Assembly (NCBI GenBank): GCA_964016985.1
Contig: OZ024823.1
Location: forward strand, 109,356,476 to 109,420,475
Direction: 5' to 3'
DNA: 64,000 bases
Source: Anodontia alba
Taxonomy: Eukaryota > Mollusca > Bivalvia > Lucinida > Lucinidae
Shown here: positions 10,875 to 21,025 of the stretch, piece by piece
Numbering within the stretch: the stretch's first letter is position 1
Layout of the letters: each line of letters begins with the position of its first letter
Translations under genes and position numbers: made by a program
Notes under the pieces: model-generated
The model's database searches: none
Told to the model about the DNA's origin: nothing
The model's input: the letters and a program-made list of their open reading frames with translations, nothing else

Positions 10875-11170
10875 TAATCGTTTCGCGTTTTTACACATAT
10901 TATACATTGAAAACATAGGTATGTAAGGAAGGATTTTCAGAGTTTTGCAGTTTTTAATTTTTGTCGCTTCTAGCAACATTTTATGCACCCGCCATTCGAA
11001 GAACGGTGAAAAGAGCACATAGTGTTACCCCTGTCCGTCCGTCTCCGTCCGCGTCCGAGATGGCATTAGCAATCTGCGTTTAAATTTTTCAGGCGTTAGC
11101 AATTTGCGTTTAAGTTTTTCAGGCGGGGCCATCTGTGTCCTTTGGACACATTTCTAGTTTACTGTAAAAA

Positions 11171-11449
11171 CATCACGAAAACATGCCTATATAATTTTGA
11201 CCCCCTTAAACCCCACTTTTATATGGTAAATGTGGGGTTTACAGGGGTATACATTTTTTCTTATTTCTGCTCAAAACATGGATTTTGGCTTCTCGTTAGA
11301 ACTGCCTCGGCGAGGCGGTTCTAACGAGAATCCACAATCTATGTTTTGAGCAGAAATATGAAAAATATCAGAGTTTTTTTTAATCGGAAAATTTTCAGTT
11401 TTTGGAGGTGAAATTTTCTATACATTTGAATAGGCGTGTTTTCGTAATG
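11171..11449 (+). mobile_element. MITE family A copy
   Basis: Full length with both ends. The central arms have drifted (gattttggcttctcgttaga), so the palindrome is imperfect. Confidence 0.92.
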
Positions 11450-11573
11450 TCTATCTTAATACGCTTCATAGCCCAAATGTTCTGTATTTCCCATATGATA
11501 TAGTGCAAACGTTTTACCTGTAGAAAAGAGGGGTATCAAGATATATTTCTCATTTCTTCACAAAAACATATTT

Positions 11574-11710
11574 ATGCCAGCGGATGACAAAACCAACAAA
11601 TTGGATCAATCAAGTCTGACCAGAGTCTTTGCTGTGCGCTCAGTAGGTAGCTAAGGATCCAAGCTTTCTTCATGCGGACAGCGAATACTCTGATCAGACT
11701 GGGCGGAAAT
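11574..11710. repeat. MITE family I, left half
   Basis: Starts gccagcggatgacaaaacc and continues to aagctttcttcatgcggaca and ctctgatcagactgg. Compare the full copy at 29330. Confidence 0.65.
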
Positions 11711-12194
11711 TAGAACCCCGACACATCTACGACGCTGCCGGGACTCATCGGTGGTTAAATCACGGCCTTTAAGCCCCGCTATGTCCCCGCTATCCCCCGG
11801 TTCCATAGGGACCGAAGGTTCAAATGACTGGTGCATTGATTAGCCACATATCCCACTGCTTAAAGTACTTCTAATTGTATGTTATAAAAGAATACACCGA
11901 ACTCGAAAATATTTAATCTGATTTTGCTTGATTTACGTTAAAAAAGAAAGAAATATATTCTTTGTGGTCTGATTACATTGTTTCAGTTTTATACTTCATG
12001 ACTTTTATCACTGAATACCCTCAATATGCTGGTCAGATATGTCATGGCACACTTTTGTTTTCTTGTGCAATCATTCTGTCCTTTATTCGGATAGATAAGA
12101 TGTCATCTAGTATATGGGAAATTAATTTGCTTATCGAATCATACGAAAGGATATACTAGCTTTTAGCAAAAGTAATCAAGTTTGAAGAAACGGT

Positions 12195-12290
12195 TCAAGG
12201 CCTTAACGCTTAGCACGTTGGGTAAAAATTTCAGCAGACGCCATTTTAAGATATTTCACTTCTTTTTCTTTTTCTTCTTTTTCTTCTTCT

Positions 12291-12325
<35 letters not shown>

Positions 12326-12470
12326 CAGAAAATAGGATTTGACATTCATGCATCTGTCTCCTTAAGAGAATTTGCATAAAATGTCAAATCCTATTTTCTA
12401 GGAAACTAAGAAATTATCGTCAATTTGTCGTCCGCTGAATTTGCCCATAGCGTTCTGGGTATTAATAATA
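12195..12470. mobile_element. MITE family K with internal T tract
   Basis: Outer words ggccttaacgcttagcacg and tgcccatagcg are weakly inverted; inner arms atttcagcagacg / cgtccgctgaatttg and agaaaataggatttgacatt / aatgtcaaatcctattttct pair well. A pyrimidine tract (12261-12323) has expanded inside. Related sequence flanks the miniature LTR element at 40387. Confidence 0.65.
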
Positions 12471-12635
12471 ACCATAATTCTGTTGTTTGGCCAGTGTAAT
12501 AATTATTTTTTCCAGTTTCTCTGAATGATGAGATGATGCAAAAAAGGAAAGTAAAATGACCGTAGATAATAACACCTTTGTTTTTCATCAATATTCCAGT
12601 GCTAAGAGGAAAAATTGTACTTTTATGCATACCAT

Positions 12636-12801
12636 ACTTACCGTATGTATTCGGACAGACACGCCTAAGCAAACAGTGTAGACCCTGATGAGACGCCGCG
12701 TTCTGCGGCATCTCATCAGGGTCTACACTGTTTGCCACTCATCCAGCAATTTGTAGTCACAACTTGTTCAGATTTTAGAACAAGTATGGTAAGGAGTTGA
12801 A
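12636..12801. mobile_element. MITE family B3 copy
   Basis: Ends accatacttaccgtatg and agtatggtaaggagttg. Core hairpin gcaaacagtgtagaccctga / tcagggtctacactgtttgc is perfect apart from the loop region. Confidence 0.85.
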
Positions 12802-12804
12802 AGG

Positions 12805-12900
12805 CTCCCCTTGGGAGCAAATTCTTTCCTTTGAGGGTAGACATCTTTTCAAAAGCGATGCAAAACCAATATTTACAGCGTTGTCTCCCTTATGACGTTC
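12805..12900. repeat. MITE family C half copy
   Basis: Reads ccttgggagcaaattctttc, then gtagacatcttttc and ttgtctccctt. Only the right half of the hairpin is kept. Confidence 0.6.
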
Positions 12901-13190
12901 AAAGAAATCTTTATCAGACTGCGCTCATGCGCAAACTGATCACAGTATTTGCCGTTTAATATTTCCTAAGACTGATTTTTTTACAAGAAATTTGACTCTT
13001 AGCATACTTGGGTAAAATAAGCAATCTGTATTTTAAACTTAAACCCCTTTGGAACCGTATCAGGTTGTTATATTTCGAGGGTTGAGCGCAAGACTGGCGT
13101 AAGTCAGATGGTTGTTTTTCCCCAAACCTAATCTCCTCACCATGAAGGCGTTATGAAGATTACAACATTTCTTTCTGTAAACAATGAAAA

Positions 13191-13228
13191 TTTAGGTGCC
13201 ATTGCTCGTATGAGCAATGGCACCTAAA
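13191..13228. repeat. Perfect short hairpin
   Basis: The arm tttaggtgccattgctc and its complement surround the loop gtat. A G7 run follows. Likely the centre of an old MITE; outer ends not identified. Confidence 0.8.
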
Positions 13229-13898
13229 GGGGGGGTGCCTATTTGGGGCTTTTTTGGACCCCTACCAAATCTTTTTATTTTTGGCAGATGAATAGCCCAT
13301 CATAAGTGCTTTATTATGGTATACCTCTTTTCGCGCACAATTATCCGTTTTTTCGAGCTACAGGCCTTTAAAAGTGGGTGGGGTAACTTAGCATGTCACT
13401 ATAGTCTATTTTTAAAGTTAATTTTGGTTATTATTTGTGTGTTATTTTACCAATTTTTCTCCTTATGCAGACAGAGGGATGTCTGAAATGATATTTAGGC
13501 ACATTTTTCAAAACAATATTGCAACTGGGGCTGTGCCTAATTTGATTGTGTGGTTTTGCTGGTTGATCTAGGTCTTTTTTGTATGTCACGAATAATTCTT
13601 TTCTCATGACTCGGCTCACTTGTAATTTTTATGTTATGATCTGTATTTTATTCAGTACATTGTATTTTTGAAAGTCAAAAGCTAATTTCTACATAGGAAT
13701 TACAGGGCTGATTAGACTTACTAAATTCACCGTTTTTATATGTGTAGAGCTTTTTACGGAAAACGAAATTTGAACCAAATGCCGTGTTTCTTTTTAAGTT
13801 ATATTAAGCACCTTTAATATATATGATGTATATTCATGCAAGGTATTTCAGTTTTTGAATAAATGAAAATGGCAATTGTGACAACACACAAAACTACA

Positions 13899-14119
13899 TT
13901 AACTCTATCAATGCCATAGGCGATAAAATAGGCTTTGCAAACAGCATAGATCCAGATGACACGGCTCATAATGAGCCGTCTCATCTGGATCTACGCTGTT
14001 TGACGTTCCGTCTTTCAACTTTACATATAAACTTCTTTCCAAGCGATAGTTTGTTTAAAAAAAAAAAAAAAAAAAACATACGATAAATGTCGTCTGAAAT
14101 TTGGTACCGAAAGAGTTAA
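13899..14119. mobile_element. MITE family B4 copy (TTAA-flanked)
   Basis: TTAACTCTATCAATGCC at the left and ggtaccgaaagagTTAA at the right. Inner hairpin gcaaacagcatagatccaga / tctggatctacgctgtttg with acggctcataatgagccgt at the tip. An A tract expanded near 14056. Confidence 0.88.
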
Positions 14120-14205
14120 GGAATGACCCCATTGAATTGCGGGGAACTCCCAGAAATATATATTATTGTGTATCAGTTTAGAACTAATATCCAGGGATAT
14201 GAATA

Positions 14206-15000
14206 CTACGAAAGACCGGTAGTGACATTTCAACTACATTAATTCAAAGGTTTCAACTTCACGAATTCACGATTTCAGCTTCATGAATTCACGAATGCAA
14301 CTTCACGAATTCACGAATTCAACTTCACGAATTCACGAATTCAACTTCACGAATTCCACTTCATGAATTCAACTACACGAATTCACGAATTCGACTTCAC
14401 GAATTCACGAATTCAACTTCACGAATTCACGAATTCAACATCACGAATTCCACTTCACGAATTCAACTTCACGAATTCACGAATTCAACTTCACGAATTC
14501 ACGAATACAACTTCACGAATTCACGAATTCAACTTCACGAATTCCACTTCATGAATTCAACACGAATTCACGAATTCAACTTCATGAATTCACGAATTCA
14601 ACTTCACGAATTCCACTTCACGAATTCAACTTCACGAATTCACGAATTCAACTTCACGAATTCAACTTCATGAATTCAACAATTGAATTCGTGAAGTTGA
14701 ATTCGTGAATTCGTGAAGTTGAATTCGTGTATTCATGAAGTGGAATTCGTGAAGTTGAATTCGTGAAGTTGAATTCGTGAATTCATGAGGTTGAATTCGT
14801 GAATTCGTGAAGTGGAATTCGTGAATTCGTGAAGTTGAATTCGTGAAGTGGAATTCGTGAAGTTGAAATCGTGAATTCGTGAAGTTGAAATCGTGAATTC
14901 GTGAAGTTGAAATCGTGAATTCGTGAAGCTGAAATCGTGAATTCGTGAAGTTGAAACCTTGAATTAATGTAGTTGAAATGTCACTACCGGTCTTTCGTAG
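14206..15000. mobile_element. Foldback element built of inverted minisatellites
   Basis: Arms start ctacgaaagaccggtagtga and end with the exact complement (14957-15000). Inside the left arm an 8-22 bp minisatellite (cttcacgaattcacgaattcaa) runs to about 14675; the right arm carries the same repeat inverted. There is no spacer beyond a few bases. Both flanks share aata, a possible target duplication. The whole 795 bp can fold on itself. Peptides read from it are repeat artefacts. Confidence 0.88.
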
Positions 15001-15183
15001 AATACACTATAGATGACTTCCTGTTAGCTAATATAATGATATTTCGTCTGTCATTAATGGCAATGACCAGTCTTAATCAACTGTGTGAAGTGGTACTGTC
15101 TGTATGTTCTTAGAGGCTGATGGGACCAATCTTAGCTCTAAACTGTCTGTTGCAGATAGAGAGGTCTGAGGAAGAAAGCTCTG

Positions 15184-15607
15184 TTAGTGATGCCTTAGCT
15201 CTGGCTTGCCGCTGAGCACATTTCTGCTCGCCTTACATGTGTAGCTGATTCTTTTTGCTTCATATTCACCAGCATCCCTTCTTATGAGGCCTCGCCATTT
15301 TGTTCGATCCTGCGCAATCTGTTCCCATGACTCTGTTGGTATGTTGAAGTCATTAAAGGGAAACTTTGAAGATGTCCTTGTATCGCTTCTTCTGACCACC
15401 ATAGGAGCTTTTACCCACTTGTAGTTCTCCATAGAGGATTTTCTTTGGCAAATGTTCATCAGGCATTCTGGTGACATGGCCTGTCAGTCTTAATTTTGCC
15501 AATTTCCGAAGAGTATGTACACTCTGCATCCCGGCCCTTTTCAGGACTTCTGTGTCTGGAATCCTGTCTTGCCACTTAATCCTGTCGCTGTCCTGCACGT
15601 CAATCAC
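15184..15607 (-). pseudogene. Non-LTR retrotransposon C-terminus, frameshifted
   Basis: Read on the minus strand, the segment starting at 15607 contains KWQDRIPDTEVLKRAGMQSV and RLTGHVTRMPDEHLPKKILY, followed in another frame by PFNDFNIPTESWEQIAQDRT and KWRGLIRR. This is the conserved region after the reverse transcriptase domain in a common invertebrate LINE group. The frame changes near 15355-15370. The catalytic domain and a tail are absent. Dead copy. Confidence 0.8.
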
Positions 15608-15609
15608 CT

Positions 15610-15745
15610 TCTGAAAACGGGTCTACTCTAAAAGGAAAGAATTTGCTCCGCTTCGGAGCAAATTCTTTTCTTTTAAAGTAGACCCCCTTTTTAGGTGGGA
15701 GGCAAAACAATTTGGACAAGATTGCCTCTCCTGCGAGTATATCTA
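15610..15745. mobile_element. MITE family C copy
   Basis: The hairpin gggtctactctaaaaggaaa pairs with ttcttttaaagtagaccc around gaatttgctccgcttcggag. It is followed by the family tail ggtgggaggcaaaacaattt. It abuts the LINE fragment at 15184. Confidence 0.8.
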
Positions 15746-15749
15746 TCCA

Positions 15750-16020
15750 CCTTAAGGAGTACGATACACCTCCACGTGACTTTTCAGGACCATTTTCCCA
15801 GCCTACACTCAGTGCTGTCAGTACTTTGATTATCTGTTGGAGTGGTCTCCTTCTGTGAAAAGTAGCATAACATTTTCGCTCAGAGTGCGTAACTCTTTGC
15901 GAAGTATCCTACTCTAACACTAACCTGCCACAGCCTAATCTCAATGAGGACAGAACCACCTCAAAGAGAAATAACGTAACAAGGAAAATATTGGCTTCAC
16001 GTCTTATTCAGGGCTTCTCT
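15750..16020. other. No feature recognised
   Basis: Mixed sequence with no ORF, hairpin or repeat I can support; a decayed family C-like hairpin follows at about 16020-16140. Confidence 0.4.
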
Positions 16021-16188
16021 TAACAGAAAGAATCTGCTATCGCTGGGAGAAGAGATTTTCTTTTAAAAAGATCCCCCAAGTTTGAAACGTTTCCAACACT
16101 AGAAAGGCAACTTCCTGTCTGCTAAAGCTGTCTCCCTTTGTAAAATGGTATCGAAATCTATCGTGCATAGCCATTCTCTTTAAGCTAT

Positions 16189-16376
16189 TTAACCTTTCAT
16201 CCCTATACCTTTTGCAAACAATGCAGATCTAGATGAGACGGCTCGCAATGCCGTATCATCAGGATATACACTGTTTGCTATTCTGTTATTGATTTGTGAC
16301 TGGAATCCCTATTTGTAACAATCGATGTGTCCAAATTCATCGATGGAAGAGTCCATTTCAGAAACTCAAGGGTTAA
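16189..16376. mobile_element. TTAA-flanked MITE, B4-like
   Basis: TTAACCTTTCATCCC at the left, ctcaaggGTTAA at the right. Inner hairpin gcaaacaatgcagatctaga / atatacactgtttgc with gacggctcgcaatgccgt. Confidence 0.82.
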
Positions 16377-16434
16377 TTCTGTCCAAAAATGTACCGAATG
16401 GCCATTCCCGGACCAAGCTTAACACATACCGTTT

Positions 16435-16600
16435 TCGATCTTAACCCAGAGTCTTCGCTGTCCGCATGAAGAAAGCTTGCGTTCTTAGCTACCCACTGAG
16501 TGCACAGCGAAGACTCTGATCAGACGGCGGATGCCCAGGCTGATCTAAGTCTTTGCTGGGCGCACATTCTATTTTGCAGGTTTTATCGTGCGCTGGCTAA
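16435..16600. repeat. MITE family I, near-complete
   Basis: Contains agtcttcgctgtccgcatga, agcgaagactctgatcagac, ggctgatctaagtctttgct and the end ggttttatcgtgcgctggc. Confidence 0.75.
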
Positions 16601-16964
16601 GAAAAAAATAACACATACGCATCATTAAATAATCTTTTCATGAAGTCCACTGCCGATGTTCTTCTAAAGCGTGTCCATACTAGGTGGATGTTTCACGTTT
16701 TAGTATTTTTTTCTTGTTATTTTGAAAAAAAAATAATAACCTAACCGCACAGTAAGTAAGTAAGTAAGTAAAGACGTATTAAACGAGGGTAACAACATTT
16801 AGCATATAATATAGCTAATCTTCCATGAGGCCCTAAAAATATTATACAAATGCAAATATGCATACAAAACACGTGTTATATATTATCCTACACTACTAAG
16901 ATAATGTTAATCAAGTAAGTAATTTACAGACACACACTGAGAGAAAATGCTGATAACAGAGCTT

Positions 16965-16967
<3 letters not shown>

Positions 16968-16996
<29 letters not shown>
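16968..16996. repeat. Poly(A) tract
   Basis: A uniform run of A after gcttgc. No retroelement body recognised immediately upstream. Confidence 0.9.
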
Positions 16997-16998
<2 letters not shown>

Positions 16999-17225
16999 TT
17001 TAATGTTACCCCACACAGTGTTACATGATAGACGTATTATATATATAAAATATATAATAAACCTTTTCAGAATTTATTAATATAAAACGAAAGTGTGCAT
17101 TGAGGGTGGGGCAAATATTAAATAAAATGAAATACCTTAGATATAGTGTCATGGTTGGACCGAGAAACCATTTTCCAGTGTATTTTATACATCTTGACTG
17201 TATCAGTTATTGTGTTAATCATTTT

Positions 17226-17505
17226 CATTACATAAACATGCCTATTCAAATATACTGAAAATTTCATCACCAAAAACTGAAAGTTTTCAAATAAAAATTC
17301 TAATATTTGTTTTTCATATTTCTGCTCAAAACATAGATTGTGGGTACTCGTTAGAACCGCCTCAGCGAGGCGGTTCTAACGAGTACCCACAATATGTTTT
17401 TGAGCAGAAATAAGAAAAATAATGTATACCCCTGTAAACCCCAGTTTTACTGTATAAAAGTGGGGTTTAAGGGGGTCAAAATTATAAAGGTACGTTTTCG
17501 TGAGG
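17226..17505 (-). mobile_element. MITE family A copy, reverse orientation
   Basis: Cattacataaacatgcctat ... tacgttttcgtgagg. Central arms well matched, with a four-base deletion in the right one. Confidence 0.92.
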
Positions 17506-17514
17506 TTATACATC

Positions 17515-18140
17515 TGCTATGAAAAGTCTCAGGTCTTTGTGCACTTCTAACATCACTGGGTAAACTATTCCATATCAGACAGCCTGAATATGTCATACTC
17601 TCCTTATAGCATTCCTTTCTCGGTTGGGGTGGGACAAAACATCCTGATGCAACTGATTTTAATAGAACAGATGTATTCACTTTATTTCTTAACCCTTGTC
17701 CTGCTGAACCCGGATATACCCTGTTTTGCAAACAGTGTAGATCCAGATCAGTTGGCTTCTGAAGAAGCCAACTGATCTGGATCTGCACTGTTTGCCATCA
17801 AGTATGCAAAATGTATAGCAACAATCTGGATCAAGTAACCTGATTGGCTGAAAATTAGAAGTGGGTGTGGCATCTTAATTTATTCAGCAGGACAAGGGTT
17901 AACGTAAACTTTCCAGAGATGTATGGTGGTGTTTTATCATGATATACTTTAAGCATGAACTTAGCTTTTCTGAGAAACAAACGATCACAGAATGACAAAA
18001 TTTTTAAAGACTTCATTGCTTCATGGCAATCGTCAACATTATAATCGAGAATGATTTTACGTGCACGTTTCTGTAGCCTAAAAATTTTCAGTTTATTAGA
18101 CTCGCGCGTGTTTCCCCATACAGTGAGGTAATTAGGTAGA
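17515..18140 (-). pseudogene. Non-LTR retrotransposon C-terminal fragment split by a MITE
   Basis: Minus-strand translation from about 18140 shows a typical post-RT region: ITVWGNTRESNKLKIFRLQK, RARKIILDYNVDD, then KVYHDKTPPYISGKFT. It resumes after the B2 insertion with LRNKVNTSVLLKSVASGCF and YSGCLIWNSLPSDVRSAQRP, the usual LINE C-terminal motif. The two halves join in frame if the insert and one TTAA are removed. The RT core is missing, so this is a 5'-truncated relic. Confidence 0.8.
17689..17902. mobile_element. MITE family B2 copy with proven TTAA target
   Basis: TTAACCCTTGTCCTGCTGAA and ttcagcaggacaagggTTAA are perfect inverted ends. Core hairpin gcaaacagtgtagatccaga / tctggatctgcactgtttgc. 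It sits inside the LINE fragment, whose reading frame is restored by one TTAA. TTAA targeting is diagnostic of piggyBac-type transposition. Confidence 0.95.
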
Positions 18141-18248
18141 ATACGGTAAATAGTATAGCCTGGATATGCGCAACTCGTACTTTATAATTTTTAAACTTCA
18201 AATATAGAGTTAATTGCGCATGCGTAGTCTCATCTGAGCCTGTAAGTC

Positions 18249-18420
18249 AAACGAAAACGTGCCTTTGAACATGTGCACAATACGCAGATTCAGATCATCC
18301 TGCGCATGCGTAAAGTACCATCCGGGACTTTGCTCTCCATCAATATATTCTGTAGTATACAATATTTCTGTTAGCAGCTGGTAGCGCTAGTTATGCTCGA
18401 AGGCACGTTTTCGCATGGCT
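18249..18420. mobile_element. MITE with ends cgaaaacgtgcctt
   Basis: Inverted ends acgaaaacgtgcctttgaac and gctcgaaggcacgttttcgc. Inside are family I-like words (cagatcatcctgcgcatgcg) and cgggactttgctctccatca, also found at 34780. Confidence 0.7.
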
Positions 18421-18856
18421 CGGCCCTTATCAAGCGTGGCATATGGGAATGATTACTTTTGATGTCTTTTAATTGCACGGCGCATCAGCGCCGGGCATAT
18501 TGTGGTTACTTTGTAACTGTTAGTGTGTGTCGGAAACGGCGTCACCTTTCGGTTCACATTTTTTTAAAAACATATGACGATTGTATTAAATAAAAGGTCC
18601 TGTGATATATTAATGTGCTACAAATTGTGGACAGAAATAATGTTTCAGCTACGTGATAAATACAGGGTCCAAACTTCCCTGTTTGTATAACTAACATGCG
18701 TTGATTTACCGGATATTTTAGGAGTATCCTTTCGGTTTTTGTGGCGGGGCGAAAAATATCGGGTTGGAGCTGGTACCCGTTCTAATTTGAAGATTTCGCG
18801 TTTTAGTTTTTCTATGTGGAGAACCAGTCAGCGCGTGCCTTTGAAGAAAATGGTCG

Positions 18857-19036
18857 GTTATAAAAGCCGTCCGATCCGATCCAGTAAATATAAGAAAATC
18901 ATAGTTTTCTCAGTAGTGAAGCTCTGAATGTTCTAGTGACCATTTATTCTCTGCGACAGAGCTAATCTCTGTATATATTAGCTTCACTACTGAGAAAACT
19001 ATGATTTTCTTATATTTACTGGACTTGGCTTTTATA
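18857..19036. repeat. Inverted repeat, about 65 bp arms
   Basis: Left 18857-18924 and right 18979-19036: ccagtaaatataagaaaatc and its complement, extended by tataaaagcc / ggcttttata. The spacer is 54 bp. It lies about 470 bp upstream of the Helitron coding remains, but I cannot link the two. Confidence 0.85.
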
Positions 19037-19503
19037 CCCCTAGAAGACAGAAAACTGCTTAAAAATCAAATCCAAAAGCATTGAAAAAAGAAATATCTTT
19101 TGTCGAATATTTAATTAAGCAATGTATGATAATACAAAACTGATATACTGGACATTTGAATCGTAGTTTAGATATAATGACAAAAATAAAATTTATGATC
19201 GGCAGAAAAATGATCGGCGGATCGGATCGCCATATTGGATGAATCGAAGCTGCATGAGTTTGGGTAAATAAACATAAATGTTGCTATGTATCTGCTTTTT
19301 CGTGGGTTGTATTTTTGCGTGCATTAAAATATTTGTCGAGGCTCTATAATTCGATACAAAAAGGAATGTTTTTTTCAATCCTAGCGGAACTTTTATGACC
19401 ATTTCACCGCCCGTTTCTGTAGGCAGTATCCACATTCGTGACATTTATTTAGTCCTTTTACCAGACTCGGTAAGACACCTTTTGCCCACAAAAAAAGCAA
19501 GAC

Positions 19504-20040
19504 GTGCTCGTCTGTATTGTTTTCCATAAGATGCCTTGCTCGAGGTTTGTGCAGGGAAGTATTCATCAGGGTTCATTGGGCATTTCTGGGTTGAGCGCCT
19601 CCTTTGGCACTCAGTGTACAGCCATTGCATTAATTGCTTTGGTTTTTGCCTGCTTTAAAGTAGACGTGACCACATGGGAATCACAGCATTTGGATACTGT
19701 AGTATTTGAAGGTGATACTTTGTATAACAGTATCGTTCAAAGTAGATATGATGGCGATGCCACTGTTTATTTAGGGCATCAAGATTTGCCATTAGAATTT
19801 ACTGCTTTTGGTGCAAGATACCAACAGAGGTTGGGTTCAACTTTTCATGGGGCTATTAATAACCGTCCGGCAGTTGTAGAGGCAGGCGGGCACACAGTAA
19901 TAGATGCCTTAGGAATGGCTTTCAATCAGTCTCCTTGGCTTATTGGAACTTTTGGTGGAAGATCAGTAGCCTTATTTAGAAGCAATGACATGTTTTTTTG
20001 TTTTCGACTCGCATTCACGAAATGCATTGGGTCAAATTGA
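19504..20040 (+). pseudogene. Helitron protein part 1: cysteine protease domain, C76/OTU-like
   Basis: The conserved part starts around 19551 (QGSIHQGSLGISGLSASFGT) and has a nucleophile-like Cys in GTQCTAIALIAL (codon 19615). The predicted Asp-x-His pair (FDSHSR, codons 20006-20014) sits in the next frame after a T7 run, so this frame ends in an unrelated tail. The order Cys ... D-S-H, and the motif after it (RSILLCYDNV), resemble peptidase family C76, the deubiquitinase fold of herpesvirus large tegument proteins also seen in eukaryotic transposons. An OTU-type protease, common in Helentrons, is the alternative. The first ATG is at 19531; the true start is uncertain. Confidence 0.72.
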
Positions 20041-21025
20041 TTCAACAGGTAGAAGCATACTTCTGTGTTATGATAATGTAAATGTTTTGTCATTGTATTT
20101 ATCTGCAGTCTATCCTGATCATATTTTTAACATATCTCCAGTTCAGCTGCGTGGCCCAGAAGAGTTGGTTAGTGCCATCTTAAATGAACCAGTACAGAGT
20201 ACTGAACATGTCGAAGAAATGATATGTGATGAAGCTGAAATAAACACATTCATTCTTCCAACTGATGCACATGTAGCTGTTGACAGTGTAATACATGAAT
20301 TTGATCATACATACCATGCATTGCCTGGAAATAAACCTAAAAGAAAATCTTATAAAAAGCAATGCAAAGATAAAGATCGCAGGACAATTGGTGATTTGTA
20401 TGCAAGCCAGCAGACACAACTTCATGGTAGGAATATGTCTTCTGTTACATGTGAGTTGACTATATGTAGCTCAGATGTGGCTGCTGTTTGTAATATTAGT
20501 ACTAGTGACCAGCAGAGGTCAACAGTCAGTGATAATACCAATGTGTGTGTGTCTGACCAAACTAACCAAGATTATGAATCATACATTCGTAGCACACCTA
20601 AGTATTGGTGCAAATGTTGTGACCGATTTCTTTTCTCATCTCAAATCAAGCATTTAGGTTGTAAAAATAATTCAGTTATACAGGCTTTGAAATTCAATTC
20701 TTCTACACAACTTTGTCACACCTGTTATAAATATGTATGTCAAGGAACTATTCCTCCTTTGAGCTCCGAACTAAATGCTCTTGGTATAGACTATATTCCC
20801 AATGAAATCAGTTCTTTAAGCTCACTAGAAAAGAAACTTTTAGCCAGAATTCAAGTTTGCACGACTGTCATTTTACTTCCTGGTGGACAGTATGCTGAGA
20901 AAGGTCTAATAGTTGACATGCCAAGAGATGTTGAGTCATTCGTGGAAGAAATAACAGGTATTGACAACATGTGCTTGGTGCAATTTGAATTTGATAGCAC
21001 AATTGGTTCAAGGGGGTGCTTTTAA
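19985..21025 (+). pseudogene. Helitron protein part 2: protease end and DUF6570-like region
   Basis: Opens with FFVFDSHSRNALGQIDSTGR, the C-terminal part of the protease. A Lys/Arg-rich linker (KPKRKSYKKQCKDKDRRT) and a Ser/Thr-rich stretch follow. Then a Cys-rich segment, YWCKCCDRFLFSSQIKHLGC with CHTCYKYVCQGTIPPLSSEL, leads into a region ending KKLLARIQVCTTVILLPGGQ. This is the DUF6570-type region usually found N-terminal to Helitron Rep. The frame ends at 21025 after a G5 run (21012-21016); the homologous reading continues in the next frame as GVLLTDPFKVVRGFVWLKAY. Confidence 0.8.

Noticed and set aside
14363..14554. Repetitive peptide frame (FTNSRIQLHE repeats)
   Set aside because: It is the translated foldback minisatellite, with no start context and disrupted elsewhere in the array.
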